Origin: Tenacibaculum sp. 190524A05c | GTDB taxonomy: Bacteria > Bacteroidota > Bacteroidia > Flavobacteriales > Flavobacteriaceae | Direction of reading: 5' to 3' | DNA: 64,000 bases | Assembly (NCBI RefSeq): GCF_964036595.1 | Contig: NZ_OZ038523.1 | Location: 2,300,501 to 2,364,500, forward strand | Shown: positions 1 through 8,655 of the stretch, piece by piece | How the letters are laid out: each line of letters opens with the position of its first letter | How positions within the stretch are numbered: the first letter of the stretch is position 1 | Position numbers and translations under genes: made by a program | Notes under the pieces: model-generated | Seen by the model: only the letters and a program-made list of their open reading frames with translations | Database searches by the model: none | What the model was told of the DNA's origin: nothing

Positions 1-600
1 TTGCATCCTCATTGACTGTAGCCGTATCATCTGTAGCAGTTGGAGCGTCATCTACTGAGTTTACAGTAATTACTACTGTAGCTGTATCTGTATCTCCGTC
101 TGCATCTGTAATTGTATATGTGAATGAATCTGTTCCGTTAAAGTCAGCGTTTGGCGTGTATACAAATACTCCGTCTGAAGTCTCTGTTACTGTACCATTA
201 GATGGACCACTTGTTAAACTGTAGTCTTCTCCGTCTCCACCATCTCCACCAATATCATCATTAGTGCTTACTATAATAGTCGTACTTGCGTCCTCATTTA
301 CTGTAGCTGTATCATCTACTGCATCTGGTGCATCGTCTACTGAGTTTACTGTAATGACAACAGTTGCTGTATCTGTATCTCCGTCTGCATCTGTGATGGT
401 ATATGTGAATGAATCAGTTCCGTTAAAGTCAGCGTTTGGTGTGTAGACAAATACTCCGTCTGAAGTCTCTGTTACCGAACCATTAGATGGACCACTAGTT
501 AAACTGTAGTCTTCTCCATCTCCGCCATCTCCACCAATATCATCATTAGTGCTTACGGTAATCGTTGTACTAGCATCCTCATTGACTGTAGCCGTATCAT
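1..600 (-). repeat. 285-bp (95-residue) tandem coding repeats
   Basis: Near-identical copies recur with a 285-bp period: the segment at 6-15 recurs at 291-300 and again at 576-585. Each copy encodes one 95-residue Ig/cadherin-like unit. The array begins (in coding direction) near 610 and continues past the left edge. Near-identity at DNA level indicates recent duplication or gene conversion. Confidence 0.9.
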
Positions 601-3600
601 CTGTAGCAGTTGGAACTTGTTCAACATTTAACGTGGCACTATTTATTATTTCAATACAAACATTATCATCGTGTGTAACCACTAAATAATATTCGGTGCC
701 ATCAAGAGCCGAAACATCATCAATAGTTAACACTATTGAATCTTCTCCACTATAATTTGTATCAGAAGCATTAATTGCAACTCCACCTGAACTAGGATCT
801 CCAACATACCATTGAAAATTAATTCCAGAATTAGAAGAACTTCCTGAGGAATAATCTGGAGTCCCTCCTGAGAAGACAGAAGTATTCGTTGCATTAGCTG
901 CTGTAGCTTGAAAAACTGCCATCTCATCAGAATCTACCAATTGACTAATTAATAGTGTATTATCAACAGCAACAGTTGTTGCAACGATTTCATCACCATT
1001 TAATCCATTATAGCCTCCTATACTTGAACCACTAGTTACCTGACCAACAGTAGCTGTTCCAATTGCATCAACTGTTGGATGACCATCTAAACGACCGTCA
1101 ACTAAAACAGTATCTTGACCACCTGACTCTACAACATCATTACATCCATCATTATCAGAATCTAAATCTAAATAATCTGATGTTCCATCTCCATCTGTAT
1201 CAGGACAAAAACCAAGATTAAAAGGAACCCTTGGATTTCCACTTGCTTTTATGGTTAAAGTTGAAACGTTATTTAAAGATCTTATTTCCCAAGTTCCAGC
1301 TCCTGCTGCCATTAATAAAGTTGGTCTAATTTCAATATGACTAGAACTTTGTGACTGTATATTTAATTGTCCATCTGGATCATAAACAACAAAACCTCCA
1401 GTAGCTTCAAATCTTAATTCATCTCCGCCACCAGCTCCATTATCAAATTCACCACCTATTAATTCAGCTCCTCTAACAATAACCTCAACAGCAGATGAAA
1501 AATCTACTCTATATTCATCTCCGATTTCTACGTCAGGTGGATTTGGTGTTGAAGCTTGGTCATCACCTAATCTTATATCTCCTGAAGAATTACCATCAGG
1601 TGTTAAAGACACCTGACTTACAAATGTTCCATCAACAGAAACATTTCCTATTGCTTGATTCGTAAAAGTTAATCCTCCTGAAAAGTCAATTATTGAACTG
1701 CACTCTTCACTATCTATAATTCCGTCATTATCATCATCTAAATCAATATTATTAGCAATTCCATCACCATCTGAATCAATTCCACCACCAGTAATTGTGA
1801 TGACTAAATCAGCACTATCAAAACCACCTAATCCATCAGATAATGTATACTGAAATGTATCAGTTAAAGGTGTATCTGTGGCTAAAAGGTTTAAAACAGT
1901 ATTATTTGAATAATCTAATTGATAATCATAACTACCATCTGCATTAATAACAATACTTCCATACGTTCCTGCAACAGTAGTTCCAACATTACCATTTACA
2001 CCTTCTACTGCAGATACAGAAATAGCTCCTTGGCCTTGCCAATAAATATCAGAAATACCAGCAATTTGTCCACCTTGGTCGGCTGCAGTTGCATCCGGAC
2101 CATAGTTGTAAGTTAAAACCAATCTGTCAATCGGTTGATTAAAAAATACATTTACATTTCCAGTTGCATCGTCAGGTACGGCTGTACCCGTTCCATAAAA
2201 TGTATTGTTTCCCGCATCTACCACACCTCCAGTTGTTACATAATGAAAATTTGATGTTGCACCAGCCAAAGTTCCTTGTATTTGTATTTGATCTTGCCAG
2301 GAAGTCCCTTGAGAATAATCAATATCTACAACCAAAAAACCTAAATTAAAAACTGGTTCATCAAAATCAATTGTAAGTGAAACTGGTGCTGATGGATTTG
2401 TAGTAGCATCAATACCATATCTATAGTATCCTGTATGACCTCCATTAGTAAATGTTATGAATACTTTTTCGTTTGAAGTAGTACCAATATTATCGGGATC
2501 TGAAGTTGAAAAATCTAGTTGAACTCCATCAATAGTTCTTGTTGTTCCTCCTATTACTGCAGAAACTCCTGTTCCAAAACCATCTTCAACAAACTCATTT
2601 TCCCATACTAATTCAGATAATCCTCTGTCAATAACATCAACACCTCCTGCACCTACATCGGTTATTACATTTCCGGTAGCATTAATTTCTACGAGAGTTG
2701 TTACAGAATCTGCATTATCAATCGCATCAGGTAAATCAGTAACACCATTAATAGTCACCGTTAAGTATGCATAATCGTTTATACTGCTTTCTACAGATCT
2801 TTCTACTGTGTAAGATATGATATCATCAATACTTTCGCCATTTCTTAATCCAGTCACTGCAGGATTATTCTCATCTACATCATATAGATAACTTCCATCA
2901 GAATTAATAGTAATCGCACCATAAAGCGTGGTATAAGAGTTTCCAACAGACGCAGGATATACATCTACTTCGCTAACTAATAAAGTTCCATTTCTGGGAG
3001 CTGATTCATTTGATAATACATTCCCTGCAATAGTACCTGTATTATTTGCTGCAACACTATTTGTATCATTTACTGCAACTATAGCATCATAAACATTTAA
3101 GGTAGTTTGAGCAGATGTTGTTAATGCTCCTGTATCCGTAATTTCAACAGTCATGGTTCTTACTCCTTCCGTATACAGAGGCGAAATATTTACTCCATCA
3201 TTATCATTTCCATAATCAAAATCGTCTAAAAAAGCTAAAAATGTTGCAATCGGAATTGTTCCTCCACCAGTTCTTGTAATTGTAAATGTTGCTCCAATAC
3301 GAGATACAGAAATCTGAATCCCAGCATAAGTATGTGTATGAGATTCACTTCCTGTGAATCGATATTCTTCGTCATCTCCAAGTATTCCATCTGTCGCATC
3401 TGCATCATTAATGTAAATATTCTCATTAGAATCGACAACACCAGTAAATGTAATTGTCGCAGAAGCAATAACATTACCATCAGCAGTTATGGCAGGAGCA
3501 ACAACTGTATTATAAATCGTAAAATATTCAGGAGTTATAGTTCTTTCATAGCCAGTACCTGGATTATTCCCATCCAAATCGATCGTCGGACTTGGCATTC

Positions 3601-4039
3601 TCTGAGAAAATGTTCCATTCGTTTTAGTTATGGAAAGAGTTCTTTTATTTTTTTGAACAAAATAATTTGTTGTGTAGTTGAAGTTAAGTAAATCATTTTT
3701 TTCAAAAAGTACTTTCTCGTGCTTCTTTTTCTTGGTTACCTTATTGTTTTTGTTCCCGTCAATATCAATCAATTCTTGTTGACTGAATAAATTAGTTGCT
3801 GAAATAAATAGTAATAGAAATACTGCAATTCGTTTTAACAATAGGTGTTTCAACAACCTAATACAACTATTTACAGTTTTATATTCATATACTATTTCTC
3901 TTTTTTTAATGTTAAAAATTGCAAATTGTTTGATTTTTGCTAATTCTTTACTTTCTTTGATAGTTATTCTTCGAAAAGAAAATAAGTAAGGAAGTCGTAG
4001 AACCATCTCCCACAAATTTGAGGTTCTAAATTTCTTCAT
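1..4039 (-). CDS. giant tandem-95 repeat surface adhesin, 3' end outside window
   Basis: One open frame runs on the minus strand from an ATG at 4039 off the left edge (about 1,346 codons visible, no stop seen in the parts read). It encodes a probable cell-surface or secreted adhesin. The first about 66 residues are charged; a signal-peptide-like segment (RIAVFLLLFISATNLFSQ) follows at about residues 69-86. Further on are calcium-binding thrombospondin-type-3-like stretches (DSDGDG..NN.DLDDDNDG, near 1710-1790 and 1140-1205) and then a 95-residue repeat with the core PNADFNGTDSFTYTITDADG and NEDAST, i.e. the tandem-95 / VCBS-like family. The sorting domain expected for such proteins would lie outside the window. 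TTG codons at 3841, 3853 and 3856 are alternative starts that would place the signal peptide at the N-terminus. The frame is inferred from consistent translation at both ends and in the middle. Confidence 0.88.
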   Translation of the reverse strand, partial: MKKFRTSNLWEMVLRLPYLFSFRRITIKESKELAKIKQFAIFNIKKREIVYEYKTVNSCIRLLKHLLLKRIAVFLLLFISATNLFSQQELIDIDGNKNNKVTKKKKHEKVLFEKNDLLNFNYTTNYFVQKNKRTLSITKTNGTFSQRMPSPTIDLDGNNPGTGYERTITPEYFTIYNTVVAPAITADGNVIASATITFTGVVDSNENIYINDADATDGILGDDEEYRFTGSESHTHTYAGIQISVSRIGATFTITRTGGGTIPIATFLAFLDDFDYGNDNDGVNISPLYTEGVRTMTVEITDTGALTTSAQTTLNVYDAIVAVNDTNSVAANNTGTIAGNVLSNESAPRNGTLLVSEVDVYPASVGNSYTTLYGAITINSDGSYLYDVDENNPAVTGLRNGESIDDIISYTVERSVESSINDYAYLTVTINGVTDLPDAIDNADSVTTLVEINATGNVITDVGAGGVDVIDRGLSELVWENEFVEDGFGTGVSAVIGGTTRTIDGVQLDFSTSDPDNIGTTSNEKVFITFTNGGHTGYYRYGIDATTNPSAPVSLTIDFDEPVFNLGFLVVDIDYSQGTSWQDQIQIQGTLAGATSNFHYVTTGGVVDAGNNTFYGTGTAVPDDATGNVNVFFNQPIDRLVLTYNYGPDATAADQGGQIAGISDIYWQGQGAISVSAVEGVNGNVGTTVAGTYGSIVINADGSYDYQLDYSNNTVLNLLATDTPLTDTFQYTLSDGLGGFDSADLVITITGGGIDSDGDGIANNIDLDDDNDGIIDSEECSSIIDFSGGLTFTNQAIGNVSVDGTFVSQVSLTPDGNSSGDIRLGDDQASTPNPPDVEIGDEYRVDFSSAVEVIVRGAELIGGEFDNGAGGGDELRFEATGGFVVYDPDGQLNIQSQSSSHIEIRPTLLMAAGAGTWEIRSLNNVSTLTIKASGNPRVPFNLGFCPDTDGDGTSDYLDLDSDNDGCNDVVESGGQDTVLVDGRLDGHPTVDAIGTATVGQVTSGSSIGGYNGLNGDEIVATTVAVDNTLLISQLVDSDEMAVFQATAANATNTSVFSGGTPDYSSGSSSNSGINFQWYVGDPSSGGVAINASDTNYSGEDSIVLTIDDVSALDGTEYYLVVTHDDNVCIEIINSATLNVEQVPTATDDTATVNEDASTTITVSTNDDIGGDGGDGEDYSLTSGPSNGSVTETSDGVFVYTPNADFNGTDSFTYTITDADGDTDTATVVITVNSVDDAPDAVDDTATVNEDASTTIIVSTNDDIGGDGGDGEDYSLTSGPSNGTVTETSDGVFVYTPNADFNGTDSFTYTITDADGDTDTATVVITVNSVDDAPTATDDTATVNEDA

Positions 4040-4089
4040 TAAGTATATAAACATAATGATCAGTATTTTTTATTGATTATTATTCACTA

Positions 4090-4132
4090 CCCTGCTTTTG
4101 TATGTGCTCGCCAAAGTCCTACAATTGCGGGG
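4090..4132 (-). ncRNA. structured leader hairpin upstream of the adhesin gene
   Basis: On the minus strand a GC-rich island interrupts an AT-rich spacer and folds well. Outer helix CCCCGC (4132-4127) pairs with GCAGGG (4095-4090) with one C-A mismatch. A symmetric AA/AA internal loop follows (4126-4125 and 4097-4096). Inner helix TTGTA (4124-4120) pairs with TACAA (4102-4098). The 17-nt apical loop (4119-4103) holds GGACTTTGGCGAGCACA. It ends about 50 nt before the ATG at 4039. No T-run follows, so it is not an intrinsic terminator. I cannot assign it to a known riboswitch class. Confidence 0.5.
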
Positions 4133-4475
4133 TTTTTAAATATTTTTATATAATATTAACTACTGGACACTACATATAAGTATCCAATGATTAGATATCA
4201 TCTTTATAAATTGTGAGTTAAGTTTAGATTAGGTTAAAATCTAAATTAAATAGTATTCTTGCTGTTTTCTGAATAGTTGTAAAAGACATTAATCAAAAAG
4301 TAATTATATTCCATAATATACGGGGGTTAATTATTAATTAAAATGATAACTTTTTAAATAATTTTTAGAGGATAGACGCTATAAAACTACATTGGGAAGA
4401 AATTTTGTTAAACACTCTTTTACAGTAGCTTTATGTTACTAATATAATTTTTTTTTTTTATTATTCGAAAAAAAA
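4133..4475. other. intergenic spacer, no gene seen
   Basis: AT-rich spacer between the adhesin leader and the end of the DjlA-like gene. No ORF with protein-like features and no clear TAnnTTTG box on the minus strand were found. The promoter of the adhesin presumably lies here. A homopolymer T/A tract occurs near 4448-4472. Confidence 0.5.
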
Positions 4476-5237
4476 TTAGAAATTTCTTTCTTCTTTTAAT
4501 TTCTCGTAAGCATTTTGAATACTTTGAAATTTTTCCTTCGCTGCATTTAAATGTTCTTCTCCTATATCTTGTAAACGATCAGGATGGAATTTCTTTGCCA
4601 TTCTTCTGTAAGCCTTTTTTATTTCATCAATTGATGCATCTTTTTCTATTTCAAGAATTTTGTACGCCGCATCAGCTTCGTTATAGAACATTGCCTTAAT
4701 AGAACCATAATCTCTATCATTGATATATAAATATCCTGCAATTTTTCTAATTACTTCTTCTTCTGAAGCGGTAACTACTTCATCTGCTTTTGCTATCCCA
4801 AATAAGAAATGTATTAATTGTAATCTTGAAGAATGCGACATGTGTTCGCGAATCTGAATACAAACCTGTCTTGTAGAAACTTCATTTTTAATTACACCAT
4901 TAAATAATTTAAAAGCTCTATTTGCTCTTTCCTTTCCATATAATTCAATAAAATGAGATCTTACAAAATCTAGTTCTCTTTGATCAATATTTCCATCAGA
5001 TTTAATAACTACTGATGCTAATACCAATAAACTTATTTCAAAATCACCAGATGTAGAAGATTTAACTTTTGGTCGCTTTTTAGTCTTTCTTTTATAATCG
5101 TCCTGCTCACTCTTATACTCCTGAACACTTACACCGCTATCAATAACACTACCAATAGCATAACCAATAATTGCTCCGATAGGACCTCCTAAAGTAAAGC
5201 CTAATCCTGCACCCAACCACTTTGTAAAATTTCCCAT
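4476..5237 (-). CDS. DjlA-like co-chaperone: TerB-like domain plus J domain
   Basis: 253 residues. The N-terminus is a glycine-rich hydrophobic segment (GAGLGFTLGGPIGAIIGYAI) that may insert in the membrane, as in DjlA. Residues about 65-175 form an all-alpha TerB/DjlA-type domain. The C-terminal about 65 residues are a J domain with the HPD motif (AKKFHPDRL), which stimulates the ATPase of DnaK. Length and domain order match DjlA-type proteins of Bacteroidota. The partner DnaK is not in the window. It is transcribed divergently from the bacilliredoxin gene. Confidence 0.88.
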   Translation of the reverse strand: MGNFTKWLGAGLGFTLGGPIGAIIGYAIGSVIDSGVSVQEYKSEQDDYKRKTKKRPKVKSSTSGDFEISLLVLASVVIKSDGNIDQRELDFVRSHFIELYGKERANRAFKLFNGVIKNEVSTRQVCIQIREHMSHSSRLQLIHFLFGIAKADEVVTASEEEVIRKIAGYLYINDRDYGSIKAMFYNEADAAYKILEIEKDASIDEIKKAYRRMAKKFHPDRLQDIGEEHLNAAKEKFQSIQNAYEKLKEERNF

Positions 5238-5257
5238 TTCTATTTTTTTAATAATTT

Positions 5258-5265
5258 CAAATATA
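5258..5265 (-). promoter_or_regulatory. -7 box for the DjlA-like gene
   Basis: Reads TATATTTG on the minus strand, a full match to the Bacteroidota TAnnTTTG element, 21 bp upstream of the start codon. Confidence 0.55.
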
Positions 5266-5278
5266 ATGAGATTATAAG

Positions 5279-5286
5279 TATCTTTG
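5279..5286 (+). promoter_or_regulatory. -7 box for the bacilliredoxin gene
   Basis: TATCTTTG, full match to TAnnTTTG, 24 bp before the ATG at 5310. It lies only 14 bp from the opposing box of the DjlA-like gene, so the two promoters are back to back. Confidence 0.6.
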
Positions 5287-5309
5287 TAGTCTAAAAAAAG
5301 ATAATTAAT

Positions 5310-5720
5310 ATGTATCCAGAAGAATTAGTAAAACCAATGCGTGATCAATTAATTGACGCTGGTTTTGAAGCTTTATATAGTGCTGAAGATGTTGATACTG
5401 CTTTAGCAAAAGAAGGAACAACTTTAGTAATGGTAAACTCTGTTTGTGGTTGTGCAGCAGGTACAGCAAGGCCTGGTACAATTGCTTCTATTCTAGGAGA
5501 TAAAAAGCCAGATCATTTAACTACAGTTTTTGCTGGAGTTGAAAAAGAGTCTACAGCTAAAGCTCGTGAGTATATGATTCCTTTTCCTCCATCTTCTCCT
5601 GCAGTAGCATTATTCAAAGATGGTAAGTTAGTACACATGTTAGAAAGACATCATATTGAAGGACGTTCGGCTCAAATGATCGCTGAAAATCTTACTCAAG
5701 CTTACGACGAGTTCTGTTAA
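5310..5720 (+). CDS. BrxA/BrxB family bacilliredoxin (YphP/YqiW-like)
   Basis: 136 residues, the usual family length. The thioredoxin-like fold carries the Cys46-Gly-Cys48 active site in NSVCGCAAGTARPGT, the diagnostic BrxA/BrxB signature. In Firmicutes these proteins remove bacillithiol from oxidised proteins; in Bacteroidota the thiol partner is less certain. The gene is monocistronic: own promoter at 5279 and a strong terminator at 5742. Confidence 0.9.
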   Translation: MYPEELVKPMRDQLIDAGFEALYSAEDVDTALAKEGTTLVMVNSVCGCAAGTARPGTIASILGDKKPDHLTTVFAGVEKESTAKAREYMIPFPPSSPAVALFKDGKLVHMLERHHIEGRSAQMIAENLTQAYDEFC

Positions 5721-5741
5721 GCTAACACAAAATAGAAAACT

Positions 5742-5770
5742 AAAAATCCACTCAAAGAGTGGATTTTTTT
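5742..5770 (+). terminator. intrinsic terminator after the bacilliredoxin gene
   Basis: Twelve-bp stem (5742-5753 with 5757-5768, core ATCCACTC/GAGTGGAT), 3-nt loop, then a T-run. Confidence 0.85.
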
Positions 5771-5775
5771 ATGCT

Positions 5776-5783
5776 TACTTTTG
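5776..5783 (+). promoter_or_regulatory. -7 box for the glycosyltransferase gene
   Basis: TACTTTTG, full TAnnTTTG match, immediately after the upstream terminator and 19 bp before the TTG start at 5803. It implies a very short leader. Confidence 0.55.
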
Positions 5784-5802
5784 ATCTGTAAATTTCTAAC
5801 TC

Positions 5803-6837
5803 TTGAAGAAACAACCACACGTTATAATTTTTAGACTATCTGCTATGGGAGATGTGGCAATGACAGTTCCCGTTATAAAGTCGTTTGTTAAACAACACCC
5901 AGATGTAAAAGTTACTTTTGTTTCAAAAGCTTTTTTAAAGCCTTTGTTTGACAATATTGATAATGTTACGTTTTTTACAGCCGACACTAACAATTCTCAC
6001 AAAGGAATATTAGGATTGGTTAAATTATTTAAGGAGTTAAAATCTTTACAGCCCACACACTTTGCGGATTTCCATAATGTTTTGCGATCAAAAATAGTTC
6101 GTTCTTTGTTTACTATTTTTTCAAATGTGAAAATGGCTAAAATTGATAAAGGCCGAAAAGAAAAGAAGGAATTGACCAAAGAATCGAACAAGATTTTTAA
6201 ACAATTAAAAACAAGCCATCAACGCTACGCAGATGTTTTAAAGAATATTGGGTTTCCTATTAAAATTAAAAATTTAGAAACTCCGAAAAAGGAAACTCTA
6301 AGTGAGAATAATTTAAAGGTTACTGGTCAAAAAACATCTTCTTGGATAGGAATCGCTCCTTTTGCTGCCTTTCCTTCAAAAACGTATCCTGATGATTTAA
6401 TGAAAGAAGTAATTAAGGATTTATCTAAAGAAGATGTATCCATATTCTTATTTGGTGGAAAAGCTGATATGGATCAATTAGAATCTATAGCCAATCAATT
6501 CGGTAATGTAATTTCTATAGCTGGTAAATTAGCTGGTTTAAAGGAAGAACTAAATCTAATTTCTAACTTAGATATTATGCTTTCTATGGATAGTGGTAAT
6601 GCTCATTTTGCAGCAATGCAAGGCATTAAAACTATAACAGTTTGGGGAAACACACATCCATATGCTGGCTTTGCTCCTTTCAATCAACCAGAAGATTACT
6701 GTATACTTCCTGATTTAGAGAAATATCCTAAGCTTCCATGTTCTATTTATGGTAATAAAACCTTTCCTGGTTATGAAAATGTGATGAGAACAATAGAACC
6801 TAAAACTATTGTCGAAAAAATAAAATCTATTCTATAA
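5803..6837 (+). CDS. glycosyltransferase family 9 (ADP-heptose:LPS heptosyltransferase-like)
   Basis: 344 residues, typical for GT9. The N-terminal Rossmann half begins IIFRLSAMGDVAMTVPVI, the family's start motif. The C-terminal nucleotide-sugar half contains GIAPFAAFPSKTYP, FGGKADM and MDSGNAHFAAMQG, where the D-S-G-x-x-H motif is the GT9 donor-binding signature. It probably adds a heptose or related sugar to lipopolysaccharide core at the inner membrane. The start is TTG: an in-frame stop lies at 5797-5799 and the first ATG (residue 15) would delete the first beta strand. Confidence 0.87.
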   Translation: MKKQPHVIIFRLSAMGDVAMTVPVIKSFVKQHPDVKVTFVSKAFLKPLFDNIDNVTFFTADTNNSHKGILGLVKLFKELKSLQPTHFADFHNVLRSKIVRSLFTIFSNVKMAKIDKGRKEKKELTKESNKIFKQLKTSHQRYADVLKNIGFPIKIKNLETPKKETLSENNLKVTGQKTSSWIGIAPFAAFPSKTYPDDLMKEVIKDLSKEDVSIFLFGGKADMDQLESIANQFGNVISIAGKLAGLKEELNLISNLDIMLSMDSGNAHFAAMQGIKTITVWGNTHPYAGFAPFNQPEDYCILPDLEKYPKLPCSIYGNKTFPGYENVMRTIEPKTIVEKIKSIL

Positions 6838-6845
6838 AAGAATAA

Positions 6846-6866
6846 AGCACCGCGCTGGGCGATGCT
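6846..6866. terminator. weak hairpin between convergent genes
   Basis: Stem AGCACCGC (6846-6853) with GCGATGCT-side bases 6859-6866, one C-A mismatch, 5-nt loop. No good T-run on either side, so termination is only probable. Confidence 0.45.
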
Positions 6867-6902
6867 CTATTTAGTATAGTAAGTTTTTATATCTCATTTA
6901 TC

Positions 6903-7373
6903 TTAGTCCACTAATGGTGGGATTCTTAAAACCTGTCCTGGATAAATTCTGTCTGGGTGTTTTAACATTGGCTTGTTAGCTTCAAAAATTACAGGATACT
7001 TCATTGCATCTCCGTAAAATTCCTTGGCGATTTTACCTAAAGTATCTCCACTAACAACTGTGTGAAATTGAGCCATTTCCTCTTCGGCAATTTCTTCAAC
7101 TTCAGCAACAGTCATGTTATCTTCTACAGTTGCAATACCTTCTGTATTACCAACTACTAAAACAACCTTTTCTTTAGTTGCTAAATCAACTGCTTCACCA
7201 GTAATTGTAGCCTTGTCATCATCAACACTAACATTTAAGTCAGTAACAGATAATTCTAAAGCATTTACAGCATCAACTAGTTTTGCAGCCTTCTCTGCAG
7301 CTTCTTCCTCAGTTGTTTTTCCGATTCCAAAAACTTTTGCTCCAGCGTTTTTAATAAATGAAAATAAACCCAT
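6903..7373 (-). CDS. kbp: Kbp/YgaU-type BON-LysM protein
   Basis: 156 residues. It begins MGLFSFIKNAG like Escherichia coli Kbp (YgaU). Residues about 30-95 form a BON domain (ATITGEAVDLATKEKV, VGNTEGIATVEDN) and about 100-156 a LysM domain (HTVVSGDTLGKIAKEFYG, IFEANKPMLKHPDRIYPGQV). The E. coli protein is a cytoplasmic potassium-binding protein; that function is inferred here by orthology. No signal peptide is seen, in line with Kbp. Confidence 0.9.
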   Translation of the reverse strand: MGLFSFIKNAGAKVFGIGKTTEEEAAEKAAKLVDAVNALELSVTDLNVSVDDDKATITGEAVDLATKEKVVLVVGNTEGIATVEDNMTVAEVEEIAEEEMAQFHTVVSGDTLGKIAKEFYGDAMKYPVIFEANKPMLKHPDRIYPGQVLRIPPLVD

Positions 7374-7440
7374 TTCTTTTTAATTTTTTGTTATTATTAA
7401 TTATTGTTAAAAGCAATATACAAATTTTATACCACAATAA

Positions 7441-8496
7441 TTATTCATTTTCTTCATCAAAAGAATTCCATCCTTGAGCTTTCAATTTAATAGATTGATT
7501 CGCTCTTGTTATTAAGTTCATCCCTTGATTTTCTTCTGTAATATGACCAATTACAGTAAGGTTCGGATTCCCTTTAATCTTATCAAAATCACCGATTGAG
7601 ATCGTGAATAATAATTCATAATCTTCACCTCCACTTAAAGCTACCATTGTAGAATCAATATTAAACTCTTCACAGGTTGAAATCACTTGAGGATCTAATG
7701 GAAGTTTCTCTTCAAATAGATTACATCCTACTTTACTTTGAGTACAGATATGCATAATTTCCGAAGATAATCCATCAGAAACATCGATCATTGAAGTTGG
7801 TTGAACTTCTAATTCTTTTAATAATCTTGGGATATCTTTTCTTGCCTCAGGTTTTAATTGTCTTTCTACTAAATACGTGTACGGTTCTAAATCTGGCTGA
7901 CTTTGTGGATTCACTTTAAAAACTTGTTTTTCTCTTTCTAAAACTTGTAATCCTAAATACGCAGCTCCTAAATCACCTGACACTACAATTAAATCATTTG
8001 CCTTCGCTCCATTTCTATAAACAACTTCCTCTTTATTGGCTTTTCCAATTGCGGTTATTGAAATTAACATTCCTTTAGTTGATGAAGTAGTATCTCCGCC
8101 AATTAAATCGACATTGTAAGTATCACAAGCTAATTGAATTCCTGAATACAATTCTTCTATAGCTTCTAAAGGAAAACGGTTTGAAACCGCAATTGAAACT
8201 GTAATTTGCTCTGCTTCTGCATTCATTGCATAAACATCAGAAAGATTTACCATTACAGATTTATATCCTAAATGTTTTAATGGCACATAACTAAGATCAA
8301 AATGCACACCTTCAACTAATAAATCAGTAGTTATTAACGTTTGTTTATCTGAACTTGACAATACTGCACAATCATCTCCAATACCTTTCTCAGTAGTAGC
8401 GTGTTGTATTTTAAAATGTTTGGTTAAATGCTCTATTAATCCAAACTCTCCTAATGACGCTAAAGAGGTCTTTTGTCTATTTTTATCTTCTAACAT
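7441..8496 (-). CDS. thiL: thiamine-monophosphate kinase
   Basis: 351 residues. It phosphorylates thiamine monophosphate to thiamine diphosphate, the last step of the pathway. Visible family motifs: EKGIGDDCAVL near residue 40, TTDLLVEGVHFD, GGDTTSS, the glycine-rich SGDLGAAYLGL and IDVSDGLSSEI. The product is the cofactor of SucA, encoded further along. The N-terminus LGEFGLIEHLTKHF is typical of the family, which supports the start at 8496. Confidence 0.95.
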   Translation of the reverse strand: MLEDKNRQKTSLASLGEFGLIEHLTKHFKIQHATTEKGIGDDCAVLSSSDKQTLITTDLLVEGVHFDLSYVPLKHLGYKSVMVNLSDVYAMNAEAEQITVSIAVSNRFPLEAIEELYSGIQLACDTYNVDLIGGDTTSSTKGMLISITAIGKANKEEVVYRNGAKANDLIVVSGDLGAAYLGLQVLEREKQVFKVNPQSQPDLEPYTYLVERQLKPEARKDIPRLLKELEVQPTSMIDVSDGLSSEIMHICTQSKVGCNLFEEKLPLDPQVISTCEEFNIDSTMVALSGGEDYELLFTISIGDFDKIKGNPNLTVIGHITEENQGMNLITRANQSIKLKAQGWNSFDEENE

Positions 8497-8500
8497 GCTG

Positions 8501-8508
8501 CAAAGATA
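8501..8508 (-). promoter_or_regulatory. -7 box of thiL, near-leaderless
   Basis: TATCTTTG on the minus strand, only 4 bp upstream of the thiL ATG. If used, transcription would start at or within a few bases of the start codon. No clear -33 TTG was found. Confidence 0.5.
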
Positions 8509-8617
8509 GTATTACATTATAAAAACTAATAGAATTATATATACTTATGTGGATTTATTAAAGTTAGGGTTTTTTGTTTCAAAACTGTTTTACAAACAAA
8601 CAAAGCTTTTAATTTCA

Positions 8618-8625
8618 TACTTTTG
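8618..8625 (+). promoter_or_regulatory. -7 box of the 8656-13304 operon
   Basis: TACTTTTG, full TAnnTTTG match, 30 bp before the ATG at 8656. Confidence 0.5.
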
Positions 8626-8655
8626 CTATTAGGAGCCCTTCTATCAAGATGACCC

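Noticed and set aside
1..3700. Short ORFs on the plus strand
   Set aside because: They are antisense to the adhesin frame, low in complexity and mirror its repeats.
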